A DNA stretch of 64,000 nucleotides, from NCBI RefSeq assembly GCF_021284765.1, contig NZ_CP089924.1, positions 3,986,001 to 4,050,000 of the forward strand, in the 5' to 3' direction. Every line of letters begins with the position of its first letter. Within the stretch, counting starts at the first letter, position 1. Of this stretch, positions 44,562 to 55,305 are shown piece after piece. The notes below the pieces were generated by a model that worked only from the letters and a program-made list of their open reading frames with translations, was not told the origin of the DNA and ran no database searches. Origin of the DNA: Lysobacter sp. 5GHs7-4. GTDB taxonomy: Bacteria > Pseudomonadota > Gammaproteobacteria > Xanthomonadales > Xanthomonadaceae. The translations under genes and the position numbers were made by a program.

Positions 44562-46199
44562 TCAGCCGCGATAACCGTTGCTGATCGGATAGCGACGCTC
44601 GCGCCCGAACGCGCGGTGCGAGACCTTCGGCCCCGGCGCGGCCTGGTGGCGCTTCCACTCGCTGATCCGCACCAGCCGCAACACGCGGTCGACGGTGTCG
44701 GCGGCGAAACCGGCGGCGACGATCTCGTCGCGCGACTGCTCCTGATCGACATGACGCAACAGGATCGCGTCGAGCACATCGTAGGGCGGCAGCGAGTCCT
44801 GGTCCTTCTGGTTGTCGCGCAGTTCCGCCGAGGGCGGACGGTCGATCACGCCGGGCGGAATCAGCGGCGCACCGGCGACCGCGTTGCGCCAGCGCGCCAG
44901 ATCGTAGACCTCGGTCTTGTACAGGTCCTTGATGGGCGCGTAGCCGCCGCACATGTCGCCGTAGATGGTGGCGTAGCCGACCGCGTACTCGCTCTTGTTG
45001 CCGGTGGTCAGCAGCAGGCCGCCGAATTTGTTGCTCAGGGCCATCAGCAGCGCGCCGCGCGTGCGCGACTGCAGGTTTTCCTCGGTCACATCGACCGGCT
45101 TGCCGGCGAACGCCTCGGCCAGCGTGTCCAGATACCCCTGGAACGGCTTTTCGATCGGCAGCGCGATCAGGCGCACGCCCTGCGCCCGGCACTGCTCGGC
45201 GGCCAGGTCGTTGGACAGATCGGCGGTGTAGCGCGAGGGCATGCGCACCGCGGTGACGTTTTCCGCGCCCAGCGCATCGACCGCGATCGCCAGCACCAGC
45301 GAGGAATCGATGCCTCCCGACAGGCCCAGCCAGACCGAGTCGAAGCCGTTCTTGCGGCAGTAGTCACGGGTGCCGCGCACCACCGCGCGCCAGGCCAGCG
45401 AATCGCGGCCGTCGTCGCTTTCCTCCGGCCAGGCCACCGGCGCGAACGCGCGCGTGGCGGCGTCGTAGTCGGCGACCAGCCAATGGTCCTCGAACGCGCG
45501 CGCGGCGTTGTGCACGCGGCCGTCGCCGTTGGCCAGCACCGAGGCGCCGTCGAACACCAGCGCGTCCTGCCCGCCGACCACGTTGAGGTAGGCCAGCGCG
45601 CAGCCGCTTTCGTGCACGCGCTGGGCGATCAGCGCATCGCGCTGGGCGTGCTTGTCGCGCGCGAACGGCGAGGCGTTGGGCACCAGCACCAGTTCCGCGC
45701 CGGCCGCGGCGGTCGCCGCCAGCGGCTCGGGGAACCACAGGTCTTCGCAGATCACCACGCCCACCGGCACGCCCTTGACCTCGAACACGCAGTTCTCGCC
45801 GTCGGGGTCGACGTCGAAGTAGCGGCGCTCGTCGAACACCGCGTAGTTGGGCAGTTCGCGCTTGCGGTAGGTGGCCTCCACGCGCCCGTCGCGCAGCACG
45901 CTGGCGGCGTTGTAGACCACCGCGCCGGCCGCCTGCGGCCAGCCGACCACGGCGGTGATGCCGGTGGTGGTCGCGGCCACTCGCAGCAGCGCGGCTTCGC
46001 AGTCGGCCAGGAAGCTCGGGCGCAGCAGCAGGTCTTCCGGCGGGTAGCCGCTGATCGCCAGTTCGGGGAACAGCACCACGTCGGCGCCATGCTGGTCGCG
46101 CGCCTGCGCGATCATCTCGGCGATGCGTTCGGCGTTGCGCTCGACGGCGCCGACCGGGAAGTCGAACTGGGCCAGGGCGATGCGGAGTTGCGTGGACAT
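44562..46199 (-). CDS. nadE: Glutamine-dependent NAD+ synthetase
   Basis: The enzyme makes NAD+ from nicotinate adenine dinucleotide with ATP and glutamine-derived ammonia. The 545-residue product has an N-terminal nitrilase-type glutaminase domain with the Glu-Lys-Cys triad (FPELAISGYPPEDL; YRKRELPNY; VVICEDLWFP). The C-terminal synthetase domain has the P-loop GLSGGIDSSLVLAIAVDALG, ALSNKFGGLLLTTGNKSEYAVGY and a C-terminal KRHQAAPGPKVSHRAFGRERRYPISN. All active-site motifs are intact and the length is normal. Confidence 0.97.
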   Translation of the reverse strand: MSTQLRIALAQFDFPVGAVERNAERIAEMIAQARDQHGADVVLFPELAISGYPPEDLLLRPSFLADCEAALLRVAATTTGITAVVGWPQAAGAVVYNAASVLRDGRVEATYRKRELPNYAVFDERRYFDVDPDGENCVFEVKGVPVGVVICEDLWFPEPLAATAAAGAELVLVPNASPFARDKHAQRDALIAQRVHESGCALAYLNVVGGQDALVFDGASVLANGDGRVHNAARAFEDHWLVADYDAATRAFAPVAWPEESDDGRDSLAWRAVVRGTRDYCRKNGFDSVWLGLSGGIDSSLVLAIAVDALGAENVTAVRMPSRYTADLSNDLAAEQCRAQGVRLIALPIEKPFQGYLDTLAEAFAGKPVDVTEENLQSRTRGALLMALSNKFGGLLLTTGNKSEYAVGYATIYGDMCGGYAPIKDLYKTEVYDLARWRNAVAGAPLIPPGVIDRPPSAELRDNQKDQDSLPPYDVLDAILLRHVDQEQSRDEIVAAGFAADTVDRVLRLVRISEWKRHQAAPGPKVSHRAFGRERRYPISNGYRG

Positions 46200-46226
46200 G
46201 CGGTGAGTCTCGGAGGAACAGGGGTT

Positions 46227-46268
46227 GGTGCGTGCTGGTTGGTACGTGCTGGTCGGTACGTGCTGGTT
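46227..46268. repeat. 14-bp tandem repeat, three copies
   Basis: GGTGCGTGCTGGTT, GGTACGTGCTGGTC and GGTACGTGCTGGTT follow each other without gaps at 46227-46268, just upstream of nadE. A short satellite that may vary in copy number between strains. Confidence 0.8.
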
Positions 46269-46343
46269 AGATCGGGTTGGCTAAAGCCACGCTGATTCCG
46301 ACTTAGTGAACTTCGGCCTTGCTGTTTCGGTCGCGCCACGATC

Positions 46344-46640
46344 TCATTCGTGCGAGTAACCGGCCTCGCGCTGGCCTCGGATAGCCAAGATCAGGATCGT
46401 GTCGAACTCGTTCAAGTATCGATACAGGGCGACGTAGCCCCGTCCTTCACGGCCCACGATCAGTTCGCGCAAACCTCCGGCCTGCGTTCGTCCGATCAGG
46501 GGATTGTCGGCCAGCACGTCCACGGCATGCAGGATGCCGGCGATGCGCTCTTCGCGTTGCGCGACCTCGTGCCGATCCAAGTGATCGAGAATGCGTGCGA
46601 AATCCTCCGCCAGTCCCGGCGAGAGGACGATCCGGGTCAC
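46344..46640 (-). CDS. ParE/RelE-superfamily toxin
   Basis: This 98-residue basic protein has the ParE-like layout: VLSPGLAEDFARILDHLDRHEV, AVDVLADNPLIGRTQAGGLRELIVGREGRGYVALYRYLNEFDTILILAIRGQREAGY. The NPLIGR ... GGLREL ... GYVALYRY ... ILAIRGQREAG series is characteristic. Its GTG overlaps the antitoxin stop (GTGA), giving antitoxin-first, coupled translation. ParE-type members poison DNA gyrase and RelE-type ones cut mRNA; which applies here cannot be told. It probably promotes plasmid-like stability or stress response. Confidence 0.88.
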   Translation of the reverse strand: MTRIVLSPGLAEDFARILDHLDRHEVAQREERIAGILHAVDVLADNPLIGRTQAGGLRELIVGREGRGYVALYRYLNEFDTILILAIRGQREAGYSHE

Positions 46641-46927
46641 GGCCGGCGTCCGTAGGTCTTCTTGACGGGCAAATCCGGATTCTCGCCGCGCGCGCGGCGC
46701 TCCAGGTAATCGCGCATGTCCTCCCATGCGAAGACCTGGCCATCGGAGACGAAGGCCTGCCAGCGGCGTTCGGCTTCGTCGAGAAACTCGCGCTGCCGCT
46801 CGGCTTCGCCGACTTTCTCCTCGATGGCGCCGAGGATGAAGCTGTGCGAGGTGGTACCGGCGCGTTCGGCGGCGTGGCTGATGCGCGCCTTGAGCTCGTC
46901 GGTGAGTCGGATCGTGGTGGTCGACAT
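46637..46927 (-). CDS. Ribbon-helix-helix antitoxin
   Basis: The 96-residue product starts MSTTTIRLTDELKARISHAAERAGTTSHSFILGAIEEKVGEAE, a CopG/MetJ-type ribbon-helix-helix domain, followed by a helical tail (EAERRWQAFVSDGQVFAWEDMRDYLERRARGE) that would wrap the toxin. The ATG at 46927 is chosen since upstream residues are not RHH-like. It should repress its own operon through the 20-bp palindrome at 46962-46981, which begins about 35 bases upstream of the start. Confidence 0.9.
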   Translation of the reverse strand: MSTTTIRLTDELKARISHAAERAGTTSHSFILGAIEEKVGEAERQREFLDEAERRWQAFVSDGQVFAWEDMRDYLERRARGENPDLPVKKTYGRRP

Positions 46928-46961
46928 CGGCGCCTCCGGATCGCTTTGAGATCGCGGCCAC

Positions 46962-46981
46962 TGTAGCACACGTGTGCTACA
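46962..46981. promoter_or_regulatory. Operator of the toxin-antitoxin operon
   Basis: TGTAGCACACGTGTGCTACA is a perfect 20-bp palindrome directly upstream of the antitoxin gene, containing the repeated GTGTGC/GCACAC half-sites expected for an RHH repressor. Confidence 0.8.
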
Positions 46982-46986
46982 AACAA

Positions 46987-47010
46987 AGAAGCCGCCCGGA
47001 GGCGGCTTCT
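46987..47010 (-). terminator. Terminator after sucD
   Basis: AGAAGCCGCC, a four-base loop and GGCGGCTTCT form a perfect 10-bp stem, followed by TTGTTT on the minus strand, about 22 bases past the sucD stop. It ends only five bases before the toxin-antitoxin operator. Confidence 0.85.
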
Positions 47011-47032
47011 TCGCAACGACGCGGACGCCGAC

Positions 47033-47908
<876 letters not shown>

Positions 47909-47920
47909 GTCATAGGCCCC

Positions 47921-49087
<1,167 letters not shown>

Positions 49088-49348
49088 GCGTCACCGAGGG
49101 GAGTGAAAGACGTCCCGCGCGAGTAGCGGACCGCTGGGCGGGCCAGCGCGAGGGGGCCGCATTGTCGCCGATCGCGGCGAGGCGAGCAAAACCGGCCCCG
49201 CCCGCCCCCTCCCCCGCCAGACCCGGCAAAGCCCGTGGGACGGGCCTGTCAGCGCCGACGACCGGCGCCGGGAGGGGGCCCGGCGCATGGGCGATCCGGG
49301 CGCTTTCGCGCATACTCGGCGCCACTCCGCCCGTGCAGGGACAGCCGC

Positions 49349-50968
49349 TTGCCGTCAGGTCTCGCCCCCGTCGCCGCTTCCGACGCCGACCACGCGCTGC
49401 GCCGCGAGCTGTACTTCTTCACCCTGTACCGCCTGCTCGAGGCCGCCCTGCTGGCCCTGCTGGTGTTCGGGCCGGCCCAGGTCCTGATCCGCGCCCCCAG
49501 CCTGCCGCTGCTGGCCCGGGGCGTGGTCCTGGGCTACATGCTGGCGGCGATGCTGCTGTTCGTGTCCGGGCGCCGCGGCGACCTGCACACCCAGGCCCTG
49601 ATCGGCATCACCGTCGACCTGCTGGCCGGCATCCTGGCCCTGCACGCCCTCCCCGCCGCCGGCACCGGCATCGCCCTGATGCTGGTGTTCAACGTCGGCG
49701 CGGCCGCCCTGCTGCTGCGCATGCGCTATGGCCTGAGCATGGCCGTGATCGCGGTGGCGCTGTTGCTGGGCGAGTACGCCTTCAGCGAGCTGGTCGGCAA
49801 CGGCAGCGACCGCGTGGTCGGCGAACCGGTGATGTTCGCGCTGGGCTTCATGGCCATCGCCACCCTGACCAGCCTGCTCGGGCGCGAGATGCGCGCCAGC
49901 TCGGCCCTGGCCGAACGGCGCGGCGCCGAGGCGGCCAACTACGCCGAGATCAACGAGCTCATCATCCGCCGCATGCGCACCGGCGTGCTGCTGGTCGACG
50001 GCGAGGGCCGCCTGCGACTGGCCAACGAGGCGGCGATGCTGCTGCTGGGCGACCCCGGCGAACATTCCGACCACAGCCACCGCAACCTGGCGATCGCCTC
50101 GCCGGAGCTCGCGCGCCGGCTGGGCCGCTGGCGCGCCGACGCGGTGCCGGACGAAACCCCACTGCAGATGGCGCCCGACCAGCCCGAGGTGGTGCCGCGC
50201 TTCACCCGCCTGCTCGCCGGCAGCGACCAGACCCTGATCTTCCTCGACGACACCTCGCTGGTCTCGCGCCGCGCCGAATCCATCACCCTGGCCGCGCTGG
50301 GCCGGTTCTCGGCCAGCCTCGCCCACGAAATCCGCAACCCGCTGGCCGCGATCAGCTACGCCGTGCAATTGCTGGAAGAATCGCGCGACATCGCCGTCGC
50401 CGACCGCCGCCTGCTCGAAATCGTGCGCCAGCAGGGCACGCGCATGAACGGCATCGTCGAGAACGTGCTGGGCATGGCGCGGCGCGAGCCGGCCAAGCCC
50501 GAGCACGTCGACCTGGTCGGCTTCAACCGCCAGTTCGTCGACGAGTACAACACCAGCCACCCGATCGAACTCGACAGCCTGCGCGCGACCGCCGCTCAGC
50601 CGCGCATCGCCGCCCTGGTCGATCCGCGCCAGCTGCACCAGGCCCTGACCGTGCTGGTGCACAACGCCCTGACCTACGGCCGTATGCCGGGCGAGCCGGC
50701 GCGCGTGACCGTGCACGCCTACCTGGACGCGGGCGCGGTGCCGGTGATCGACGTGCTGGACCGCGGCCCAGGCATCCCCGAGTCGGTGGCCTCACGGCTG
50801 TTCCGCCCGTTCTTCACCACCTCCAGCCACGGCACCGGCCTGGGCCTGTACATCGCGCGCGAGCTGTGCCGCGCCAATCAGGCCTCGCTGGACTACGTGC
50901 CCATGCCGGGCGGAGGCGGCTGTTTCCGTATCCATCTCTCGGGCACCAACGCCATGCTGCCAGCGTGA
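49349..50968 (+). CDS. pilS: Sensor histidine kinase PilS
   Basis: PilS is the membrane kinase that phosphorylates PilR and in Pseudomonas senses pilin levels in the inner membrane. The 539-residue product has about six N-terminal membrane helices (to about residue 190), a PAS-like linker (NELIIRRMRTGVLLVDGEGRLRLANEAA), the phosphoacceptor motif SLAHEIRNPLAAISYAVQLLEES, and the ATPase motifs LVHNALTYG, VLDRGPGIPE and GTGLGLYIAREL. No ATG fits. The start is taken as the TTG at 49349 (MPSGLAPVAASD), with AGGGACAG upstream, giving the usual PilS length. The start is therefore tentative; the identity is firm. Confidence 0.93.
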   Translation: MPSGLAPVAASDADHALRRELYFFTLYRLLEAALLALLVFGPAQVLIRAPSLPLLARGVVLGYMLAAMLLFVSGRRGDLHTQALIGITVDLLAGILALHALPAAGTGIALMLVFNVGAAALLLRMRYGLSMAVIAVALLLGEYAFSELVGNGSDRVVGEPVMFALGFMAIATLTSLLGREMRASSALAERRGAEAANYAEINELIIRRMRTGVLLVDGEGRLRLANEAAMLLLGDPGEHSDHSHRNLAIASPELARRLGRWRADAVPDETPLQMAPDQPEVVPRFTRLLAGSDQTLIFLDDTSLVSRRAESITLAALGRFSASLAHEIRNPLAAISYAVQLLEESRDIAVADRRLLEIVRQQGTRMNGIVENVLGMARREPAKPEHVDLVGFNRQFVDEYNTSHPIELDSLRATAAQPRIAALVDPRQLHQALTVLVHNALTYGRMPGEPARVTVHAYLDAGAVPVIDVLDRGPGIPESVASRLFRPFFTTSSHGTGLGLYIARELCRANQASLDYVPMPGGGGCFRIHLSGTNAMLPA

Positions 50969-51033
50969 CCTGGCGCACACACCCGGCTTGGCCGTGACGC
51001 ACCCTTAAGCTATCGTGTCGGGCGGAGGACGCA

Positions 51034-52449
51034 ATGGCTGAAACTCGTAGTGCACTGGTGATCGACGACGAGCGCGACATACGCGAGTTGTTGGTCATGA
51101 CTTTGGGCCGCATGGGCCTGCGTTGCGATACCGCCTCCAGCGTTTCGGAGGCGCGCAGCCAGCTGTCGCGCAATCGGTACGACCTGTGCCTGACCGACAT
51201 GCGCCTGCCCGACGGTTCCGGCCTGGAGCTGATCGCCGAGATCAGCCAGAAGCATCCCGACACCCCGGTCGCCATGATCACCGCCTTCGGCAATGTCGAG
51301 GCCGCGGTGGAAGCGCTCAAGGCCGGTGCCTTCGACTTCGTCGCCAAGCCGGTCGAGCTGACCGTGCTGCGCGATCTGGTCCGGCACGCGCTGGAACTGA
51401 ACGAGAGCCGCCGCAGCACCGCCGACACCGTCGCCTCGCGCCTGTACGGCGAGTCGCCGGCGATGGCGAAACTGCGCCAGACCATCGGCAAGGTCGCGCG
51501 CAGCCAGGCGCCGGTCTACATCGCCGGCGAGTCCGGCGTGGGCAAGGAACTGGTCGCGCGCACCATCCACGCCGAAGGCGGCCGCGCCAGCGGACCGTTC
51601 GTGCCGGTCAACTGCGGCGCGATCCCGGCCGAGCTGATGGAAAGCGAATTCTTCGGCCACAAGAAGGGCAGCTTCACCGGCGCCCACGCCGACAAGCCCG
51701 GCCTGTTCCAGGCCGCCGACGGCGGCACCTTGTTCCTGGACGAAGTCGCCGAGCTGCCGCTGCCGATGCAGGTCAAGCTGCTGCGCGCGATCCAGGAAAA
51801 GTCGATCCGCCCGGTCGGCGCCCAGGCCGAGGTCGTGGTCGACGTGCGCATCCTCTCGGCCACGCACAAGGATCTGGCCGCGCTGGTCGCCGACGGCCGC
51901 TTCCGCCAGGACCTGTACTACCGCATCAACGTGATCGAACTGCGCGTGCCGCCGCTGCGCGAACGCCTGGACGATCTGCCCGGCCTGGCCAGCAAGGTGC
52001 TAGAGCGCCTCGCCAGCGCCCAGGGCCGCGCGATCCCGCGCCTGGGCGACGACGCACTCGAAGCGCTGCGCGCCTACGCGTTCCCGGGCAACGTGCGCGA
52101 GCTGGAAAACATCCTTGAGCGCGCGCTCGCCCTGGCCGAAGGCGAACTGCTCAACGCCAGCGACCTGCGCCTGCCGCGCCTGTCGACCCAGGCGCCCGCA
52201 CCGGCGACCGGCGCACCCACCGCGACCGCCGCCGCGCCGGCCGCGGCCGCCGCCAGCGTCGATCCGCGCACCATGAACCCGCGCGACACCTCGACCAGCG
52301 CCCTGCCCTCGTACATCGAGGAAATCGAGCGCGCCGCGATCCAGCAGGCGCTACAGGAAAACCGCTACAACAAAACCCGCACCGCCGCCGCGCTGGGCAT
52401 CACCTTCCGCGCGCTGCGCTACAAGCTCAAGAAGCTCGGGATCGACTGA
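51034..52449 (+). CDS. pilR: Sigma-54-dependent response regulator PilR
   Basis: PilR activates sigma-54 transcription of pilin genes. The 471-residue product has a receiver domain (SALVIDDERDIRELL; phosphoacceptor Asp in LCLTDMRLPDGSG; Lys in FVAKPVEL), an AAA+ domain with GESGVGKELVARTIH (Walker A), the sigma-54 loop GSFTGAHADKPGLFQAADGGTLFLDE (GSFTGA instead of GAFTGA, as in known PilR), and a Fis-type HTH (NKTRTAAALGITFRALRYKLKKLGI). An Ala-rich linker precedes the HTH. It follows pilS by 65 bases with GGAGGAC before the ATG. Four sigma-54-type promoters lie 3-8 kb downstream. Confidence 0.97.
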   Translation: MAETRSALVIDDERDIRELLVMTLGRMGLRCDTASSVSEARSQLSRNRYDLCLTDMRLPDGSGLELIAEISQKHPDTPVAMITAFGNVEAAVEALKAGAFDFVAKPVELTVLRDLVRHALELNESRRSTADTVASRLYGESPAMAKLRQTIGKVARSQAPVYIAGESGVGKELVARTIHAEGGRASGPFVPVNCGAIPAELMESEFFGHKKGSFTGAHADKPGLFQAADGGTLFLDEVAELPLPMQVKLLRAIQEKSIRPVGAQAEVVVDVRILSATHKDLAALVADGRFRQDLYYRINVIELRVPPLRERLDDLPGLASKVLERLASAQGRAIPRLGDDALEALRAYAFPGNVRELENILERALALAEGELLNASDLRLPRLSTQAPAPATGAPTATAAAPAAAAASVDPRTMNPRDTSTSALPSYIEEIERAAIQQALQENRYNKTRTAAALGITFRALRYKLKKLGID

Positions 52450-52489
52450 GGCGGGATCGACTGAGGGCGGTCGCCGCGTCGCGCGGCGC

Positions 52490-53089
52490 TCAGGCACCGC
52501 GCACGAACAAGGCCTGCAGTTCGTGATGCGGGAACCAGTCGCCGATCTTGCGCAGGTTGCCCGGGAAATACCGCGCCCGTTGCAGGACGAAGCCGCTGCC
52601 GGCGGCGAGCGCCGGATCGGCCAGCATCGCACGGTCGACGAAGGTGCGATGGGTGTCGTCGATGCGGTAGCCCGCACGCCCCGGCACGATCGCCAGCACG
52701 CGCCGCACGCCCAGTTCGCGCGCGGCCGCCAACAGGCGCGACAGGATCGCGGCGGGGCCGTCGAAGTGCTCCAGCACGTGGCTGATCACCATCGACTCGT
52801 AGCGCTGTCCGCGCAGTGCACTGAGCTTCCAATCGTCGGCATAGCCGTCGTACCAGTCCACGTCCAGGCCGCGCGCGCGGCAGTGCTCGACCGTGGCGCG
52901 GTTGTATTCCAGCCCCTTGGAGCCGGCCGGCAAACGTTCCAGCAATTCGCCCACGCCGCAGCCGAAGTCCAGCGTGGGCCCGCGCAACTGCGCCGCGGCG
53001 CTGCGCAGGTAAACGCGCCGCACCACGCGTCGCAACGCGCTGCGATCGGTCTGGTAAGCGGTGTAGCGTTCGTCGAATTCGCCGCTCAT
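52490..53089 (-). CDS. Class I SAM-dependent methyltransferase
   Basis: The 199-residue soluble product has the Rossmann SAM-binding start PTLDFGCGVGELLERLPAGSKGLEYN (motif I with the acidic residue ending strand 2) and ESMVISHVLEHFDGPAAILSRLL (post-motif, methyltransferase 11/12 type). It lies one base after the stop of the membrane GT2 gene, last in the operon. It may methylate a sugar or a lipid-linked glycan. The substrate is unknown. Confidence 0.88.
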   Translation of the reverse strand: MSGEFDERYTAYQTDRSALRRVVRRVYLRSAAAQLRGPTLDFGCGVGELLERLPAGSKGLEYNRATVEHCRARGLDVDWYDGYADDWKLSALRGQRYESMVISHVLEHFDGPAAILSRLLAAARELGVRRVLAIVPGRAGYRIDDTHRTFVDRAMLADPALAAGSGFVLQRARYFPGNLRKIGDWFPHHELQALFVRGA

Positions 53090-53090
53090 G

Positions 53091-54122
53091 TCACTCGTCG
53101 TCGCCGGAAGGCAGCAGCGGATGCAGGGTGCGCTTGGGCACCGCCGCGATGTCGTAGGCCAGGAAACCCAGCACCAGTTGGATGCCCACGATCACCTGCA
53201 GCGCCGCCAGCATGACGCTACCGGCCGAGGCGGTGACGCCGGTCAGGAACGACTCGAACCAGAACTTGGCGCCCAGCGCGGTGCCGACCAGCACGAACAG
53301 CACGCCCAGCGCGAGCTGGATCGACGCCAGCGACAGATCGCGCAGGAAGTAGTTGTAGAACACCCGCTTGAAGGTGTTTCGCACGTGCTTGAACAGGAAG
53401 TCGAACAGGATCTTGGAGATGCGCAAGTTGCTGGTCTCGGCGCCGTAGCGCGCGTCCATCGGCACGTCCACCACCACCGCGCGCACGATGTTGAGGCGGA
53501 ACAGCATGTCGGTCTCGAAGAAATAGCGCCGGCTGATCTTCTTCAGCGGCAGCTTGGCCACGACCTTGGCGTGGATCGCGGTGTAGCCGTTGGTCGGGTC
53601 GAACACGTCCCAATAGCCCGACGAGATCTTGGTCATGAACGACAGCATGGCGTTGCCGAAGATGCGCAGCTTGGGCATGCGGCCGATCTGGGCCAGGTCG
53701 TAGAAGCGGTTGCCCTTGGTGTAGTCGGCGTCGCCGCGCAGGATCGGGCCCACCAACTGCGGCAGCGCCGCGCCGGCCATCTGGCCGTCGCCGTCCATCT
53801 TCACCACCACGTCGGCGCCGTCCGCGGCCGCGGCGCGGTAGCCGGCCATCACCGCGCCGCCCACGCCCAGGTTGACCTCGTTGAACAGCACGCGCACGCG
53901 CGGATCGCGGCACTCGCTCTGGACATAGCGGCCCGACTGCTCGGGGCAGGCGTCGTCGACCACATAGATGCGCCACACCATCGCCGGCACGTCTTCGATC
54001 ACGCCCAGGATGTGCGCGCGCACGCGGTGGCAGGGCACGACCACGGCGATGCGTGGCGGCACGGACGCGGGCTGCAGGCCTGGCAGGGCGACGGCGATCG
54101 GTTCGGCTGGGGTGCTCATCAT
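53091..54122 (-). CDS. Membrane-anchored GT2 glycosyltransferase (polyprenyl-phosphate sugar synthase-like)
   Basis: The 343-residue product has a GT2 domain (RIAVVVPCHRVRAHILGVIEDVP ... VVDDACPEQSG; metal-binding KMDGDGQM; NRFYDLAQIGRMPKLRIFGNAMLSF) and two C-terminal membrane helices (about 270-325). This layout is that of dolichol-phosphate-mannose synthase-like enzymes and bacterial GtrB/ArnC types, which load a sugar on polyprenyl phosphate. Its ATG overlaps the stop of the preceding GT2 gene (ATGA). A second ATG lies one codon in. The product may be the donor for the GT-C enzymes encoded nearby. Confidence 0.9.
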   Translation of the reverse strand: MMSTPAEPIAVALPGLQPASVPPRIAVVVPCHRVRAHILGVIEDVPAMVWRIYVVDDACPEQSGRYVQSECRDPRVRVLFNEVNLGVGGAVMAGYRAAAADGADVVVKMDGDGQMAGAALPQLVGPILRGDADYTKGNRFYDLAQIGRMPKLRIFGNAMLSFMTKISSGYWDVFDPTNGYTAIHAKVVAKLPLKKISRRYFFETDMLFRLNIVRAVVVDVPMDARYGAETSNLRISKILFDFLFKHVRNTFKRVFYNYFLRDLSLASIQLALGVLFVLVGTALGAKFWFESFLTGVTASAGSVMLAALQVIVGIQLVLGFLAYDIAAVPKRTLHPLLPSGDDE

Positions 54123-54913
54123 GCGTCGTTCTGATAGGACAGGCGGTAGACGCGCGCCAGCGCGCCTGCGATCGGCAAGGGCCAGAGGGCATCGAACATC
54201 ATCCGGTCCTCCGCCGCGCGCACCCCATCGCGCACGCCCGCGCTGGTCTCGCTGCCGGGATGGATGCGATGCAGCATCAACTGCTCGCGAATGTACACGA
54301 ACGCGCCCGGCTCCCGCGCGCGCCGCACCCAGGCGTCCCAATCCAGATTGACGCGCAGGTCCTCGCGGAAACGCGGCGGCGTCGCGCCGCGCGCCAAGGT
54401 CACCGACGGACATGGAATCGGGCAGCCGAAGCGCAGCGCGCGCAGCTTCGCGCCCGGTCGCGCGATCGCATCGCGGCCGAGGAACGCCAGTTCCAGCAGC
54501 ACACGCTTGATCCGCAGCATCGCCGTGGCGTCGCGCACCGCGCCGCTGTCGCCCAGCAATTCCGCGTAGCCGGTGAACAGCAGCGCGGCATCGGGCCGCG
54601 CCGCGGCGGCCGCCAATGTGCGGCGGGTGAACTCGGGCAGGTAGACGTCGTCCTGGTGCGCGATCGTGACCCAGGGCGTATCGGCCTGGGCCAGCGCCCG
54701 GTTCCAGTCGCGGCCGATACCGGCGTTGGGCGCGTGCACGGTCAGCGTGGCGCCGTACTCGCGGGCGATCTCGGCCAGGCCGTCGTGCGGCGTCGAGGTC
54801 GCCAGATGCAGGCGCGAAGGCAGGCTCTGCGCGCGCAGCGAATCCAGGCACGCGCGCAGATGCGGCGAATGCCCGTAGGCGGGAACGACGAAGGAATGCA
54901 GCGCTTCGGACAC
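54119..54913 (-). CDS. GT2 family glycosyltransferase
   Basis: The 264-residue soluble product is a GT-A fold enzyme: HSFVVPAYGHSPHLRACLDSLRAQSLP, NAGIGRDWNRALAQADTPWVTIAHQDDVYLPEF (DxD-like HQDD), LDWDAWVRRAREPGAF (acceptor-site region). Such enzymes make glycosidic bonds with nucleotide sugars in the cytoplasm. The start is the GTG at 54913, 11 bases after the SMR-like gene; other in-frame starts are possible. In the same operon as a polyprenyl-phosphate-sugar synthase-like GT, it may extend or remodel the same lipid-linked glycan. Confidence 0.88.
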   Translation of the reverse strand: MSEALHSFVVPAYGHSPHLRACLDSLRAQSLPSRLHLATSTPHDGLAEIAREYGATLTVHAPNAGIGRDWNRALAQADTPWVTIAHQDDVYLPEFTRRTLAAAAARPDAALLFTGYAELLGDSGAVRDATAMLRIKRVLLELAFLGRDAIARPGAKLRALRFGCPIPCPSVTLARGATPPRFREDLRVNLDWDAWVRRAREPGAFVYIREQLMLHRIHPGSETSAGVRDGVRAAEDRMMFDALWPLPIAGALARVYRLSYQNDA

Positions 54914-54924
54914 GTCGGCGACGC

Positions 54925-55305
54925 TCAGGCGCTCTGCCCCATCGACGACAGCATCAGCACGCCGGTCGAGACCAGCACGATCCCGCCCCACTGCATCGGC
55001 GTCAGGCGCTCGCCGTACAGCCACCAGCTCACCACCGCCATCAATATATAAAAGGACGCGCCGTTGATCGCGAACGCCATCCCCAGCTTGACCTTGCTGA
55101 CCACCACCACCCAGATCACGAAGCCCAGGCCCTGGATCGCGACCGCCGCCAGCACGCCCGGCGACAGCACGGCCGCCATCAGCCACTCGAAGCCCTTCAG
55201 GTCGGGGCTGGTCGCGGCCAGATGCAGCAGCGAGCGCTTGATCAACAACTGGCTGCCCAGCGTCGAGCACGCCACAAACACGATCATCAGAATTTCGCGG
55301 ATCAC
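54925..55305 (-). CDS. Small EamA/SMR-like four-helix membrane protein (ArnE/ArnF-like)
   Basis: The roughly 126-residue product has four predicted membrane helices (IREILMIVFVACSTLGSQLLIKRSLL; FEWLMAAVLSPGVLAAVAIQG; VIWVVVVSKVKLGMAFAINGASFYILMAVVSWWLYGE; QWGGIVLVSTGVLML). The family includes the ArnE/ArnF flippase subunits, which move a polyprenyl-linked sugar across the inner membrane. First in a four-gene operon with two GT2s and a methyltransferase, it would suit that role. The start is uncertain: the GTG at 55305 has TTGGGGG upstream; ATGs at 55335 and 55350 are possible. Confidence 0.8.
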   Translation of the reverse strand: MIREILMIVFVACSTLGSQLLIKRSLLHLAATSPDLKGFEWLMAAVLSPGVLAAVAIQGLGFVIWVVVVSKVKLGMAFAINGASFYILMAVVSWWLYGERLTPMQWGGIVLVSTGVLMLSSMGQSA

